Shown here: positions 1 through 11,360 of the stretch, piece by piece | Layout of the letters: each line of letters starts with the position of its first letter | Position numbering within the stretch: position 1 is the first letter of the stretch | Origin: Chinchilla lanigera | Taxonomy: Eukaryota > Chordata > Mammalia > Rodentia > Chinchillidae | Assembly: GCF_000276665.1 (NCBI RefSeq) | Contig: NW_004955435.1 | Span: 6,861,693-6,925,692, forward strand | Direction: 5' to 3' | DNA: 64,000 nt | Notes under the pieces: generated by a model | What the model was told of the DNA's origin: nothing | Database searches by the model: none | What the model saw: the letters and a program-made list of their open reading frames with translations, nothing else | Position numbers and translations under genes: made by a program

Positions 1-880
1 GTACAGTGACCCACCACATTGTGAGACGCACCCGCCGGCATTTGGCCGTATCCCCGCAGGAAGCACTGAAGAAAAGTACCCTTATCCCATGGAAAGCAGA
101 AGGGAAAGGGAATCATTTTTTTATATGTCTAAGCATTGTGTTCTTGGTAACAGATCCTGTCACCAGGATAAACTGGTCAATCAGAGCTTGATGTACTGAG
201 GTATCATCTCAGCCCAACAGATTTACCAAAGGGGAATTATCCAAATCTAGTGATCTAAAGCCTTCAATTTGTAGGAATAGACATACTCAGTTCCAGACAC
301 TTCTAGGCTTCGATGTGAAAGAAGTCAGATACCCAGGAGTAAAAATCTGAGAAATACTTGTGAAGCTAACAGTTCAGAGGCATAAGACCACTACATGGCT
401 GAGACCGAACTATAGGATTAGAGCATATCTCTCTTTATTACCACTATATTACTAAAGGCCAATTTGCCACAATTTCTTGTACTTTGACTGCTATCCATTA
501 AGGAAACAGTAAGAGTAAATTCAATGGCAAAATCTCAATTTGAAGAAACAGAAAAAGATCAGAACTAGGGTTCTGATTTTGACATATATTAGAATACTCC
601 ACTCTTGTTAATAAGATCTACTATTAGGAAGTAGGATTATTTTAGGATTGCACTATTTATATAGTAGTAGAGTGTTTTTTGAAAGTGGACTTGGTTTACT
701 TGTAAACATACATTGCAAAATTTAGGATAATAACTGTAAAAGTAAGAGAAAAAGAAAATGAATAAGTGAATGAAAGAAAAAGAAAGAAAATTGAGATGCA
801 ACAAGTGCCATGTAAGTATAAAATGCTCAATTTAAAAATACAAAAATAGAATAAAGGTGGAAGACAAAATTAAGAAGCAG
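1..880. other. unassigned AT-rich sequence
   Basis: No gene or confidently named repeat. The first 60 bases are richer in CpG than what follows, and a 61-codon ORF starts at base 6 but has no recognisable product. The A-rich part from about 700 leads into LINE-1 sequence and may be the upstream part of that element. Confidence 0.4.
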
Positions 881-1194
881 GAATAAGCATCACAAACAGA
901 GAACCAGAGCATATATGGTAGATACTCATCTAAGAGTATCAATAATCACTTTGAATGTCAGTAATCTAAATGCACCAGTAAAAGAAACTATTAGAGTGGA
1001 TCACAAAGAAGACATGCTGTCTACAAGAACGTTATGTGTAAAGACACATAGAAATTAAAATTAAACGGGTAGAAAAATATTAACATTTATAGCATTGACA
1101 AAGCAGGAGGAGCTACATCAACACAGCATAAAGTATGAGACAAAATCTAATAAAATTGCAAAGAAAAGCAGAGAAATCCACAATTGCAGACTTC

Positions 1195-1520
1195 AGGACC
1201 TCTCATGGGAAATCTTGTATTCTACTTCATTGGCTTGAGAGAAACCTAGGAGATCAGCAAAGCACACATGTGAGCAGGTCTGAGTGGACGATGGGGGTCA
1301 TGGCATTGTGGACCATATCTGGTCCCTGGTCCCTCCTCCTGGGGCTCGTTCCCAGATGCAATGAGTTGAGTAGCTTTCCTTTGACATGCTCTTCTGTCCT
1401 GACGTTTCTTCCTTGGGGCTAAAGAACCATGGATTGAAAGCTGCGAAACCTTGAACCTAAATAAATCTTTCCTCCTTCACATTACAGACATCAGGTGTTA
1501 CGTCCCAGAAGTAGAACTCT
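1195..1520 (+). mobile_element. MaLR-type LTR remnant inserted in L1
   Basis: The segment is GC-richer than its surroundings. It carries the layout of an ERVL-MaLR-like LTR 3' half: a tract like CTGGTCCCTCCTCCTGG, then a block like GAACCATGGATTGAAAGC, then CCTAAATAAATCTTTCCTCC with the AATAAA polyadenylation signal, then CATTACAGACATCAGGTG. The same order of blocks recurs at 22.9-23.25, 31.0-31.4 and 34.9-35.2 kb. The 5' boundary is uncertain. L1 sequence lies on both sides, so it was inserted after the L1. The 95-codon ORF across it (1135-1422) is not a recognisable protein. Confidence 0.5.
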
Positions 1521-2005
1521 GGCCAATGGAACAAGCTTCTATCAGACAGGGCTGAATCACTAGGCAGAAAATCAGGAGAAGCATATTTAAACTCAGTATC
1601 AACATCAAACAATTAGATATAACTGACATTTATGGACTATTTCATGAAATAAGAGCTTAATGGAATTCTCAAAGATATAAGGAACTTTCACTAAAATAGA
1701 CCAGATTCTGGACCATAACATTCCATTACATATTTCAAAGAATAGAAAGTCTAGAATAGTTGCTATGTACCACAAAGAATTAACTAGCAACCAGAAAAAA
1801 ATGTAACTGGAAATCTCATAAGGTCTGGATATGAAATATTAAAATAATAAGTACTTCATGAAAGAAGTTAATAGAAATTTAAAATTTACTGATGTAAGCA
1901 AACATAAAAATGTACTAGGAAATTTGATAGAATACAGGGTAAGGTACTTAGAAATAAATCAGTAGCATGGAGTACACATTTTAGTGATCTAAAATCAGTC
2001 ATCTA

Positions 2006-2178
2006 GCCGGGCGTGGTGGCACACACCTGTAATCCCAGTACTCGGGAGTCTGAGGCAGGAGGATCATTGTGAGTTCGAGACTAGCGTGGGCTACAAGGTG
2101 AGTTCAAGGCCAGCCTGAACTACATAATGAAACCCTGTCTCAAAAAGACTAAATAAATAAATAAATAATTAATTAAAT
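2006..2178 (+). mobile_element. B1 SINE with 15-bp target-site duplication
   Basis: 7SL-derived B1 starting GCCGGGCGTGGTGGCACAC, with a Pol III B-box-like GAGTTCGAGAC, an internal duplication (GTGAGTTCAAGGCCAGCCTG) and an A-rich tail of (AAAT)n. A perfect 15-bp duplication, AAAATCAGTCATCTA, lies at 1991-2005 and 2179-2193. The first-strand nick fits the L1 endonuclease pattern (CT|AAAA), so the element was mobilised by L1 machinery. Confidence 0.95.
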
Positions 2179-3999
2179 AAAATCAGTCATCTAAGCCTGT
2201 TCCTTAGAAGCTAGAAAAATAAAATCCAAAATATGACAAAAAAAATAGGGAAGGAGCAGAAATAAATGATCTTTAAAATAGTAAGTCAGTAAAGAGAGTC
2301 AATGAAACACTAAACCTCTTCCTTTAAAAATATCAGTAAAATCCACGAGCACCTAGAAAGACTATCAGAGAAGAGGTCACTAATATCAGAAATGAAAGAG
2401 GAGATAGCTACACATTCTTGGGACATCAAATGAGCAATAAAAATTGTTATATACAACTCCATGCCCACCAACTGTTAATTGAGATAAAATAGTCTAATTC
2501 CTTAAAAGACAGAATTTACTCCAACTCATGCAAGAATAGGCCTATATCTGTGAAAGAAATTGAATCATTTATTAATGTAGCTCCAAAACAGAAAGCGTTA
2601 AGCCCAGATGGATTCAGGGTGAATTTTGCTAAAGTTTAAGGAAAACAATACTAATTCTCAGTGATCTCAAAACTAAAACAACTATTCATAAATTGAATCC
2701 TATAATGAGCAAAAATAATTACATACATGACCAACTGGGATTATTTCCAGGTTTAGAAGACCAAATTACCATTGATAAATTAATCAGTGTAATCAAGTAC
2801 ATCAGCAGCTAAAGAAGAAAAATCCTATGATCATGTCAATAGACACAGAAAAGGCATTGAAAAAATTCAATACTCATTCATGGAAAACACTCAAGAAAAG
2901 AAAGTATCTTAACCTTGATTTAAAAATGAAACCACAGTTAGCATGACAATTAATGCTTAAAAACTAGAAAATTTCCCACTGACATTTGAAAAAAGGTAAG
3001 AATGTCTCCTGTCTCCACTGTTTTGCAGTCTTGTACTAGAAGTTATAGCTAATAGAATAAAATAAGAAAAGCAAATAAAAGTGTTATTAATTTGGAAAAA
3101 CAAATAAAGTTGTCTTTGCTTACAGGTGATGTAATTATCTATGCAGAAAATAAGAAAGATCTGACAAAAAAATTCCTCCATAAGTGATAAGTATTTGTGG
3201 TAACGTTGTTAGGTACAAAGTTAATATATTAAGTTCAATATAAACTGATAGAATTTGAAATTAAAAATATCATACCATTTATATTATCACATTCTTCTAA
3301 AATAAAAATTTTAGGTATAATCCCAGAGAAAAATATATGGTAAAAACTAAAAAACTCTGAAGATTGAAGCAAAAGGCAAACTAGAGAAGCTGAATGATAT
3401 TCATGTTCTTGATGAAAAGGCTCTCTATTGTGCAGATGCCAGTTTTTTAAAACTTGACATACAGCTTTTATGCAATCTTATTATAGGAAAGCAAAATACA
3501 TTTACTAAGTAAACTGTACATTACTAAGTGAAAACAGTCAATCTGCAAAACTTCATACTGTATAAATGTATGACAGCTATATGACATACAGTATATGTCA
3601 TTCTTAAGTAATCAAAACTTTAAAGACGGTAAAAGATTCAGTGATTACCAGTAGTTAGGAATAATGGAAGGGTAAATAGGCAGAGTACAGTACTGTTAGG
3701 GTAGTGATACTACTCTATATGATACTATAATGGGGAGAGGTTTTTCCAAATACAAAGAATATATAACCCTGAGATTGAACCCAAAATATAAACTATGGAT
3801 GTTGGTGGGTTATGAGCTGCTAGTGTGGGTTCATTTATTGTGATAAATGCAGCTCTCCAGTGGGAGATATTGATTATAGGAGAGGCTGTGCATTTGTGAG
3901 AACAAAGAATATGGAGAAATTTCTACCTTCCTCTTTATTGTGCTGTGAAGCTAAAACTTTCCTTTAAAAAAGTATTTAAAAAATCTACGAATGCCTTTT

Positions 4000-5480
4000 A
4001 CTGAGTAAGAAACTGTCCAAATATCTCCCTAAATCACAGCATTTATCACTACTATAAATAGTAGCAAAAAAAGCAGCATTTTAATCTTTGTTACTTTTGT
4101 CTGTATCCACACATTAGAATCTTAGTGAGCAAGCATTGGCTAAAAATCAAAAGATCTAAATTTGTCGCGATTTCACATATTCAGAAATGTTTCCGTGATT
4201 CAGTAAATATGTCTCTTTCACTGAAGTTAGACATTATGACCTTGTGACATAAAAGCAGTAATTCTTGATTCTAAGTCATCAAGGTAGGTTGTGAAATAGA
4301 TCTCTCCATGAAACAATACATTAGAAAACATTGTTTCACATTTCTATCAGTTAACATCCAGTAAAAAGGTCATTTTACATAATTCCTAATGTATTTTCCA
4401 GTTTTTATTTTCTTATCCATAATTTCATAGCTATTGAAATGGTCGCTATTGAAATGACATTTCTATATTATTTTCTAGACATTACTTTGTTAAATTCCTG
4501 ATATGTTTGAAACATACATCATCTTTACTAATTTGTTGTATAATTTTTCTTAAGACTTATCTCACTCTTTACTCAGAAGGGAAAAGTACCTTTTATTTTT
4601 AAAACATGAAACCTCCCTTCACTCACTATCCTAAGTCCTTCCTTCACTTTTAGGAGGTCTTTATTCTAGTATTATTCCTTATGATGATATATGAAGTCAT
4701 TTTTATGATCAGTCAATTCTTTGTTGTCCCATTTCTTGCATCTATTTATTTAATTTTATATTTTTTTATTTTTTTTACTGTGCATAGAAAAATGTTTCAT
4801 AAGTGGCAATGTAACAGAATGTAAATTTGAGTGCATAGTACTAAATGGAAAGTAGCTAAGAGAAAGTAGCTACAGAGAAAACAAGGCTTTTCATATCTTC
4901 AAATCCAGGTGTTTCACAATAAAGAAAAATCTTGGAACATCAGGGGAAACACTTCTTGGGTAAGACAGGGTGGAAATTGATATATTCTGAATTTATAATT
5001 TCTAAAATGGATTAACCAATTCTTTTAGAGGTGGAGAAAACAAATACAGTGTGCTACAGAATCATAAACTACCATATCAAGAAATGAAGCTACAGACATC
5101 CTTCATGTATTACAAAGGTTACATCTCTTACGTACACATACATACACTCTTCTTCAGACATATGACATCCCTCCAGTAAAATATTATACCAGTGTAAGCT
5201 TATAATGTTAATACAAATCAGAGCCCTACCATTCCGGCTCAACAAAAAGGCAGTTTAAAAAATTAACACTAATATATTGTGAAGGAGAATCAAATCTCAG
5301 AAGTACTGTTTCACGATTGAGACTCTCTCAATCATGTGTAAACGTTAGCTGACACATCCATCATGTTTGAATAACCAGTCAGTGCAGGGGTAGTAGTGAG
5401 GTAGTATTATTGTCCTCATCTTGGGACTCTGAAGTTTTCATATTCTGCCTTCCTAGGAAAGTCCAGATTTGCTTTTTTAA
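4000..5480. other. unassigned; may include distal radixin retrocopy 3'UTR
   Basis: Bases 4000-4740 show nothing recognisable. Bases about 4755-5480 are single-copy and could be the far end of the radixin retrocopy 3'UTR: read on the minus strand the stretch ends in an A-rich tract with AATAAA (4750-4780). I cannot verify homology of this part. The minus strand also has a short inverted repeat, GATTGAGA-CTC-TCTCAATC, near 5315-5335. Confidence 0.35.
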
Positions 5481-8010
5481 TGTTTACAATCAGTTACCAA
5501 AAATGCATTTTTATTAGACATCGGTTTTTCTGAATCAACCTATGAAAGAACAAAATCTCTTGGGTCTTTCGCAGATAACTTGTTTACAAGTAGCTTCATC
5601 AGTAAACTCACCTAGGAGCTACTACCTGCCGTCTACAACCACGGTGAAGTGGCAGGCAAGGAAACCATCAAAAGAGAAAAGGAAAACACACACACAGGAC
5701 ATGAAAGACCAATCAGTTTAACTATCAAAGATGACAGTAATTAAGCAAATAACAAATATCCAATAATATAATTATATTGGGGTTTAAAAATATAACCACC
5801 AAGCACACACTATTCTGTCAGCATTATAGTCCTCTGCCGTGATGTAGTCGACTGCCACACGATTATCAAAGAATTTTATCCACCCAGCCGCCTACAATCA
5901 TTTTAAATACTGCCAGTGACCTGCATGGCAGAAAGCTTATGGGCATGGTAGGGTGGACGGGGACACTGAGAATATGAGAGAATGTGGAAATATCTACAGG
6001 CTAAATGTGGAAAAGGCAAGGGAAAACGGTGATCTAAACACTCTGAAATATTCACCATTAGTCTTTAAAATGCACAAAGTGCTCAAACCACACATACACA
6101 CTTGTCAGGCATGATAATTAGTGTTACTTGTTAACAAGAACAAAAAAAAAATCAAAAAATGAAAATGCAAAGGGAGGTAATGGAGCACTGTTCTCAATTT
6201 CCTGGCCCAGAAGAAAAACAAACATGACATCACACTGCCTTAAAGTCGAAGAGCTCTCCTTTAATCTGTCTTGTAGCCATCGCAGTCAAACTGGTACAAG
6301 TGCTTCGGCAAGGAAGGGTGTATTCCACCCCATCCGCAGAGGCCTGCTTTTCATTGTTGGTGGTTCAGCATATGAAAGGCATGTGTGCAAAGTAGCAGCT
6401 CTCACACTGCTTCAAACTCATCAATGCGCTGCTTTGCGCTGCCTTGTCGAATCTGTCGAAGAGTCTGTACTTATCACGGCCTGCTTTAACATTCCAGGCA
6501 TGATGACAACATTTTGTGTTTTCAGTTTCATCTCCGACTTGGGCTAACTCTGAACTTAATGCCTGAACTTGCTTCTGCACATGCTCTTTTTTCTGTGTTT
6601 CCCTTAAGCGCTCCTCACTCCTCTGGTTCAGTATTCCTTCCTTTGACAGCTCAGCACTCGCCTCAGCATTATTCTCATCATACTCACCATGTTCATTTTC
6701 TATGGGAGGAACGACTGGTGGCGGTGGAGGCGGCGCGGGCAGACATTACAGATTTTAGCTCTTCTTTGGTCTTTTCCACGCCTTCCTGGGCTGCAAAAGC
6801 TTTGTGTTGCCACTTGGTAGCTTCCTCTTCCTTTCTCTTCTTGGCTTCTTCTAGAAGTGCAGTCTTGGCAGTGAATTCGTCAAGTTCTGCTGCCCGCTGC
6901 TCTTGATTCTTCGCCTGGTAGGCAGCTTGTTTTGCTATCGCAACCTTGGCCTGTTCAGCAGCTCGACGCTCTTTTTCTAGCTCTGTTGCTGCTTCTGCTC
7001 GTTTGCGTTCCTGATCCAACTCTAGAGCGTTTCGAGTCTGTTCTGCTAGTTCTTTTTGGGCTTTCATTGTCTGTTCTTCAATTTGCCTTAGACGTCCCAT
7101 TAGCTCTTCCTCTGCTCGTTCTACTCTTTCCTTTTCTGCTGTTTCTCTTTTCTTCTTTTCATTCTCTAATTGCGCCCTTTCAAGCTGCTTCCCGTGTTTC
7201 TCCTCCCAAGCCTGAGCCTTCGTCTGTTGCACTGGTGTCCGTCTTCCTTCTCGTGTACAGCTCACGGATTCCCATGCATAAGGCCAAAATCCTCTTATTG
7301 ATTCTCAAATGAGGTGCACACAAAACAAAATCAGGTCCCTTTTTGTCTATTGGCTTTATAACAAATTCCTTGGCATTAAATGAAATATTTCTGATTTTGT
7401 TCAGGGAAAGCAAATTTTAGATGCTAACTTGTCATCTGGGGTAGTAGTCTATCATGACCCAGGTAGCCTGGTTTATGAATCTCCTTATTATAATCTCTGT
7501 GTTTGGCTAGGACAACATAGGAAGCCAAAAGAACTGCAGTTTCTGGTGGGCAATATATCTCATCATTTAAGATGGCTTCTTTAACTTGCAAGAAAAAATG
7601 TCTTCAGATTCTCTATTGAATTAATTCTTCAGAAACATTTTCAGGAAAGAGTTTAGCTCTAAACTTGAACTGTAAGGGATTCTCTTTTTTAACATCTTGC
7701 TGTGTCACCTTCTTATTTAGTTTAAGCCATGTAGAATAACCTTTGCTATCAACATACTGCAGGCCAGAAAACCAGACTTCACACAAAAGAACAGTTTTTA
7801 CCACCTGGTCAAAAAGTTGTTTCTCAGCTGGATTGGGCTGAACGGCAAATTCCAACTCAGCATGCATTGTAGTTATTCTCACATTGATTGGTTTCGGCAT
7901 TTTCCTTCTTTTTCTGTTACAGTCTTTTAAAAACATCTTCACGTATATAAATCCTGTTGGTATCTTCGGAGAGTGGAGGCTCTGGCCCACCCTCCCAGTG
8001 GCTGAGGCAC
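5480..8010 (-). pseudogene. RDX: processed pseudogene of radixin (ERM family)
   Basis: Intronless, decayed copy of a radixin mRNA. Radixin links cortical actin to membrane proteins through an N-terminal FERM domain, a coiled coil and a C-terminal actin-binding tail. The start ATG is at 7898-7900 and the stop-equivalent TGA at 6402-6404. Bases 7616-7900 encode residues about 1-95 (FERM F1); 7440-7600 FERM F2 start ([17 protein letters not shown]); 7250-7413 FERM F3 ([19 protein letters not shown]); 6750-7230 the coiled coil ([15 protein letters not shown]); 6715-6750 the polyproline linker; 6402-6700 the tail ([17 protein letters not shown]). Radixin is preferred over ezrin or moesin by the NNAEASAEL and ALSSELAQ blocks. 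Breaks: stops at 7613-7615 and 7604-7606, loss of about 65 codons at about 7435, a one-base loss near 7402, and shifts near 7230, in the polyproline run and at the regulatory Thr codon. 3'UTR-like sequence follows, with AATAAA at 5510-5515. Target duplications were not found. Confidence 0.93.
5510..5515 (-). promoter_or_regulatory. retained AATAAA polyadenylation signal of the RDX retrocopy
   Basis: On the minus strand AATAAAAATGCATTTTTGG lies about 890 bases after the stop-equivalent codon of the radixin copy. An A-run (ATTAAAAAAGC) follows about 30 bases later, at the spacing expected for cleavage and polyadenylation. It may mark a proximal poly(A) site of the parental mRNA, or the true 3' end of the retrocopy. 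Confidence 0.5.
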
Positions 8011-8014
8011 TTAT

Positions 8015-8440
8015 GTAAATTTTATTTTTAAAGATAAAAGAACAAAAACATATTAACAAACACACAGACATAAACAAAACTACTTAAAAACAACAACAAT
8101 ACAGAATTTCACACAAGGTGAAAATAAATTAATAATCATTATTCTATTACATACTATTATCTTCATATTGGTTACTAAGATAAATATAGACATGTAAGAA
8201 TGATCAAATAATTAAATATCAACAGTTCCTTTCAAGAAAGCAATAGAAATTAATAGCTCAATTACCCTGACCATCTTGTATGTGTGTAAATATATATAAT
8301 TTTTTACCCCTTTCTTCTTTATTTTCTCCTTTCTCTCATCCCAGTCATTCTTTCTTTTTGAGCAGTTTCTTTCTCTTTCACACTATCTATTGCACCTTTT
8401 AGATTTCCTTTACTCTGCTGGAGGGGCTATAGGGAAAAAG
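8015..8440. repeat. unnamed interspersed repeat, copy A
   Basis: This segment shares blocks with 27.27-28.08 and 55.77-56.33 kb in the same orientation. They are a stretch like TTTCAAGAAA..TTAACCATCTTGTA, a TA/TG-rich spacer, a long pyrimidine tract, then CATCCCAGT..TTTTGAGCAGTTTCTTTC. Divergence is high. It abuts the 5' end of the radixin retrocopy. I cannot name the family; an LTR-element internal region or an L1 5'UTR are options. Confidence 0.5.
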
Positions 8441-8830
8441 GGACCCTTCTCCACTGTTAGCGGGAGTGTAGACTGGTGCAGCCACTGTGAAAAGCAGTCT
8501 GGAGATTCTTGAGCAAACTAAGATTAGAGGTTTCATTCAACCCAACTATTCCCCTTGTGGGTATTTTTCCAGAACTAAAAACATCATACCACAATGATAT
8601 ATGTGCACCCATGTTTACAGCAGTGCAATTTGCAATACCTAAATTGTGGAAACAACCCAAATGCCTACCATCAGAGGAATCGATCAAAAAACTGTGATAT
8701 TTTTATATAATGGAATATTATTCAGCTATAAAGAAAGATAAACTCGAGGCTTTTACATAAATGGACACAACTAGAGACCATACTCATAACTGAAATAAAT
8801 AAGACTCACATGTCCCCAGATTTTTACACA
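8440..8830 (+). mobile_element. LINE-1 ORF2 3'-end fragment
   Basis: Nucleotide blocks match the end of L1 ORF2: GTGCAGCCACTGTGAAAAGCAG, TATTCCCCTTGTGGGTATTT, TGTTTACAGCAGTGCAATTTG, AACCCAAATGCC and TGGAATATTATTCAGC. It is better preserved than most L1 pieces here but contains stops. The short ORFs at 8457-8697 on both strands are shadows of it. Confidence 0.85.
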
Positions 8831-9074
8831 GGCTTTTAAATGATGAATTATGATAATTTTTGAATTATGACACGATTACGTAGTTGCACTTCTCTTTCCA
8901 TTTACTAACCCCAAATTCACAGTTTTCATTATTTATTATACAAATCACATCAAGTATCTACTATATCAACCCATATCTCTTCTACTCCCTGGAGTTAAAA
9001 TCATGGGCAATATAGAAACAAATCTTCCATTTGTTGTGACGAGTGCTTATTTGTTATACAAAGACCATAAAAAG

Positions 9075-9172
9075 GCCGGGCATATAGCTCAGTGGCATAA
9101 GAGCCTGCCTGGCAAGTGCAAGGTCCTGAGTTAGATCCCTGGTATTGCAAAAAAAAAAAAAAAAAAAAAATC
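9075..9172 (+). mobile_element. ID SINE, older class
   Basis: Begins GCCGGGCATATAGCTCAG, with a tRNA-type A box (TAGCTCAGTGG) and a B box (GAGTTAGATCC), and ends GGTATTGC followed by about 21 A. The duplication AAAGACCATAAAAAG (9060-9074) recurs at 9173-9187 with one mismatch. Confidence 0.93.
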
Positions 9173-9189
9173 AAAGCCCATAAAAAGAA

Positions 9190-11360
9190 GTAAAATCTAT
9201 GATGCAATAATAGTGAAAAATGCTATAGAGAAAAAATAAAGAATACAAACTGAGTAGACAAAATCTTAGGGAGGCTGAATGAGATTGAGATTTTTTTTTT
9301 CTTTAAGTGGTCCAAAAAGGGATTACTCAGTAATAGAGAAAGGATGAGCCGATCTATGAAGATGTGTTGGAGTTTGTTTTGCAGAAAACTTTAACGGTTC
9401 TCCAATCCAAAAGCTTTGGGCCGGGAGGAATTGTAGAACATCCAAGGATCAGCAACAGACAGTGTGTCTAGGCAGCGAGAAGAAAGGGTGTGTGGGTTGT
9501 AGGTGTACATAAAAGTGGACAGGAGCATGCAGAAATAACCTGTTAACTTCTATTATCCTAGATGACACTAGGGATGTTTTCTTTGATTCTGTCATCTGCC
9601 AAGCTGCTAGGATAAGTGAGTAGAGACGTGATCAGATGTCTATGTTCAAATTATTTTGGTGGTGTATTAAATTTTATTTACACCAATTTTAATTACACCC
9701 ATTACTGTGTGGGTTTGAGTACTTTGGACAATGTTTTCATCATGACCTAGTCCAAAAGTGCAATTTTTACTTTAATTGACTATTTTCTGCCTCTATTTTC
9801 ATGTACAGGTGCAGATGCCCCTTTGAAAAGTCATAACTTCCTCACAGAATCCCACATCTCTGCTTGTTCTTGTGAATCTTACTGATGTTCTTTTACTTTT
9901 TAGATAGAATATCCAGAGGGGGACTTGAGTCTTTACTATAAAAAGACATAATTAAATTAGAATTAGAATAGCCCATGAATAGTATAAATTTGCTTGCTTA
10001 TCTCTACAGGATCCAATTGATTGTGAGATACAAAGTACATGAAAGTAAAGCTTGCATTGTGTGCTCTTACCTTACCAGAAAACTTCTCCTTCCAAACTGT
10101 CATCAAAAACTCAATGTATATTGACATTAACATAGGCATTTGTTCAGAAATCTTTTTCTAGTAACTACATGAGTGAGTGAATGAACACATGAAGAAGAGG
10201 AGAACCAAGCCAAAGTGATTTTCCTGGCTTTCCACGCTAGTCACATTCCCGTGACCCCCGCAGGTGAGCTCTGCAGCTATCCCTGTTCTCTGTCTTTGCA
10301 TACGGATAATATTCACAGATGATATTACTTCTGCTTCTGAGATCCATTTTACACAGTGAAAGTAGAAAGAGAGCGGGCAGCACAGGAGGAGCTTGACGTT
10401 GGGATAATCGTTGTCTCCGTTATGTCTCTGAGAGGTAATCCCACAGTGACGCTGTTCTCCATAGTGGCTCATTTTTGCTTTTAATGGGTCTGCTCTACAG
10501 GACTCTGTTTTATTCATGATGCCGGTAGAGTCTGCACACCCTCAGTCGTTCTCTGGAACCCACAGGTGGTGACTGCTCCATGACCATTTACCCAGACTCC
10601 TGGCACTCCCTGTGGGTCCTCCACACCCTGCCCACACCTCTGTAATTAGGCTCTTTGTTTACAAATCTTCTTCAAATTACCCTAATTTGCTTGTACCATC
10701 TGTCTTCTGTTATGCCTGTGACAGACACGTCCTCAATTCCACTGCTGTTCTGAAAATACAAATGATAAAACACAGAGGGGAAGGAGGCATGTGGATACAC
10801 ACGCTAATATTTTGCCTGTCTTATTGTACTTATTTTCTACTCTGATTGTGACTTGCTTTTCTGAGTACCCAAGTACTTATGGGTTACAAAAGCGACAGGA
10901 TATTTAGGAAATAGATATAATTCACTAACTTCCTAGATGGGGAGACTGGGACGGACTTTGTGTTACTAACATTGTCTGTAACAGCTGGTCGACATTTGGC
11001 CGATCGAATCCAGTGCTGTCTGGCTCTTACATAAGAACAGTTGTTTCTCGAATGTTCTCTTCTTGCTTCCACCGTGAGCCGTGTTCAACCTAGAAGCCAG
11101 AGTAAGATAAGTTCTTTGCCGAAAACTTTCCAAAGCTATCCATTTCACTCAGATTTAAAGGTAACTCTTTTGAACTTATTCTCATGATCTAACTTCTCAC
11201 TGTTTTAGAGCCTCAATAATCTTTTTGTCTTTTCTATCCTCTCCAACTTCTTCCTTTAAATTTAAATTTTTATTGGTGCATGTTTGCAGTACAAAATGAT
11301 TATATTCTTTATGAGGAGTTAGTACATAGACATAATACATCTTAATTTTCTTTTGTCTCC
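9190..11360. other. unassigned, partly GC-richer single-copy sequence
   Basis: No repeat or gene recognised. Two blocks (about 10180-10640 and 10970-11150) are richer in GC and CpG than their surroundings. A 119-codon minus-strand ORF spans 10158-10517, and two overlapping 60-codon minus ORFs lie near 10884-11148. None resembles a known protein, and their codon content gives no support for coding. They could be single-copy regulatory DNA or an unrecognised old repeat. Confidence 0.4.

Larger units (their letters stand above)
880..4000 (+). mobile_element. old LINE-1, fragmented, with nested insertions
   Basis: Segments read in order as a degraded L1 on the plus strand. Bases 940-1100 resemble the ORF2 endonuclease domain: conceptual residues N-L-N-A-P-V-K, followed by a KTH-like block. 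Bases 1690-1860 resemble the endonuclease-RT linker. Bases 2290-3440 resemble the reverse transcriptase domain, with the nucleotide run GACACAGAAAAGGCATT near 2841 matching the conserved D-x-E-K-A-F block. Bases 3540-4000 resemble an L1M-type 3'UTR. Stops and frameshifts are frequent, so no protein is made. The element is interrupted by an LTR-like insert (about 1195-1520) and a B1 (2006-2178). L1 identity is firm; the subfamily is not determined. Confidence 0.75.

Noticed and set aside
3575..3600. Short inverted repeat ATGACATA-CAGTA-TATGTCAT
   Set aside because: Eight-base arms in AT-rich L1 3'UTR-like DNA are within chance expectation; no associated element.
880..4000. Functional LINE-1 reverse transcriptase
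   Set aside because: Frames are broken by many stops and nested insertions; only short conceptual motifs remain.
6693..7265. 190-codon minus-strand ORF as a functional coiled-coil gene
   Set aside because: It is one surviving frame of the radixin retrocopy, broken on both sides by frameshifts and lacking the FERM domain and tail.
6128..7312. Plus-strand ORFs of 126-139 codons opposite the radixin homology
   Set aside because: They are antisense shadows of the coiled-coil coding sequence, whose composition keeps the complementary frames open; no own features.
10158..10517. 119-codon minus ORF as a novel gene
   Set aside because: Starts with Met but has no recognisable motif, no promoter or splice context, and length within chance for 64 kb; kept only as an observation.
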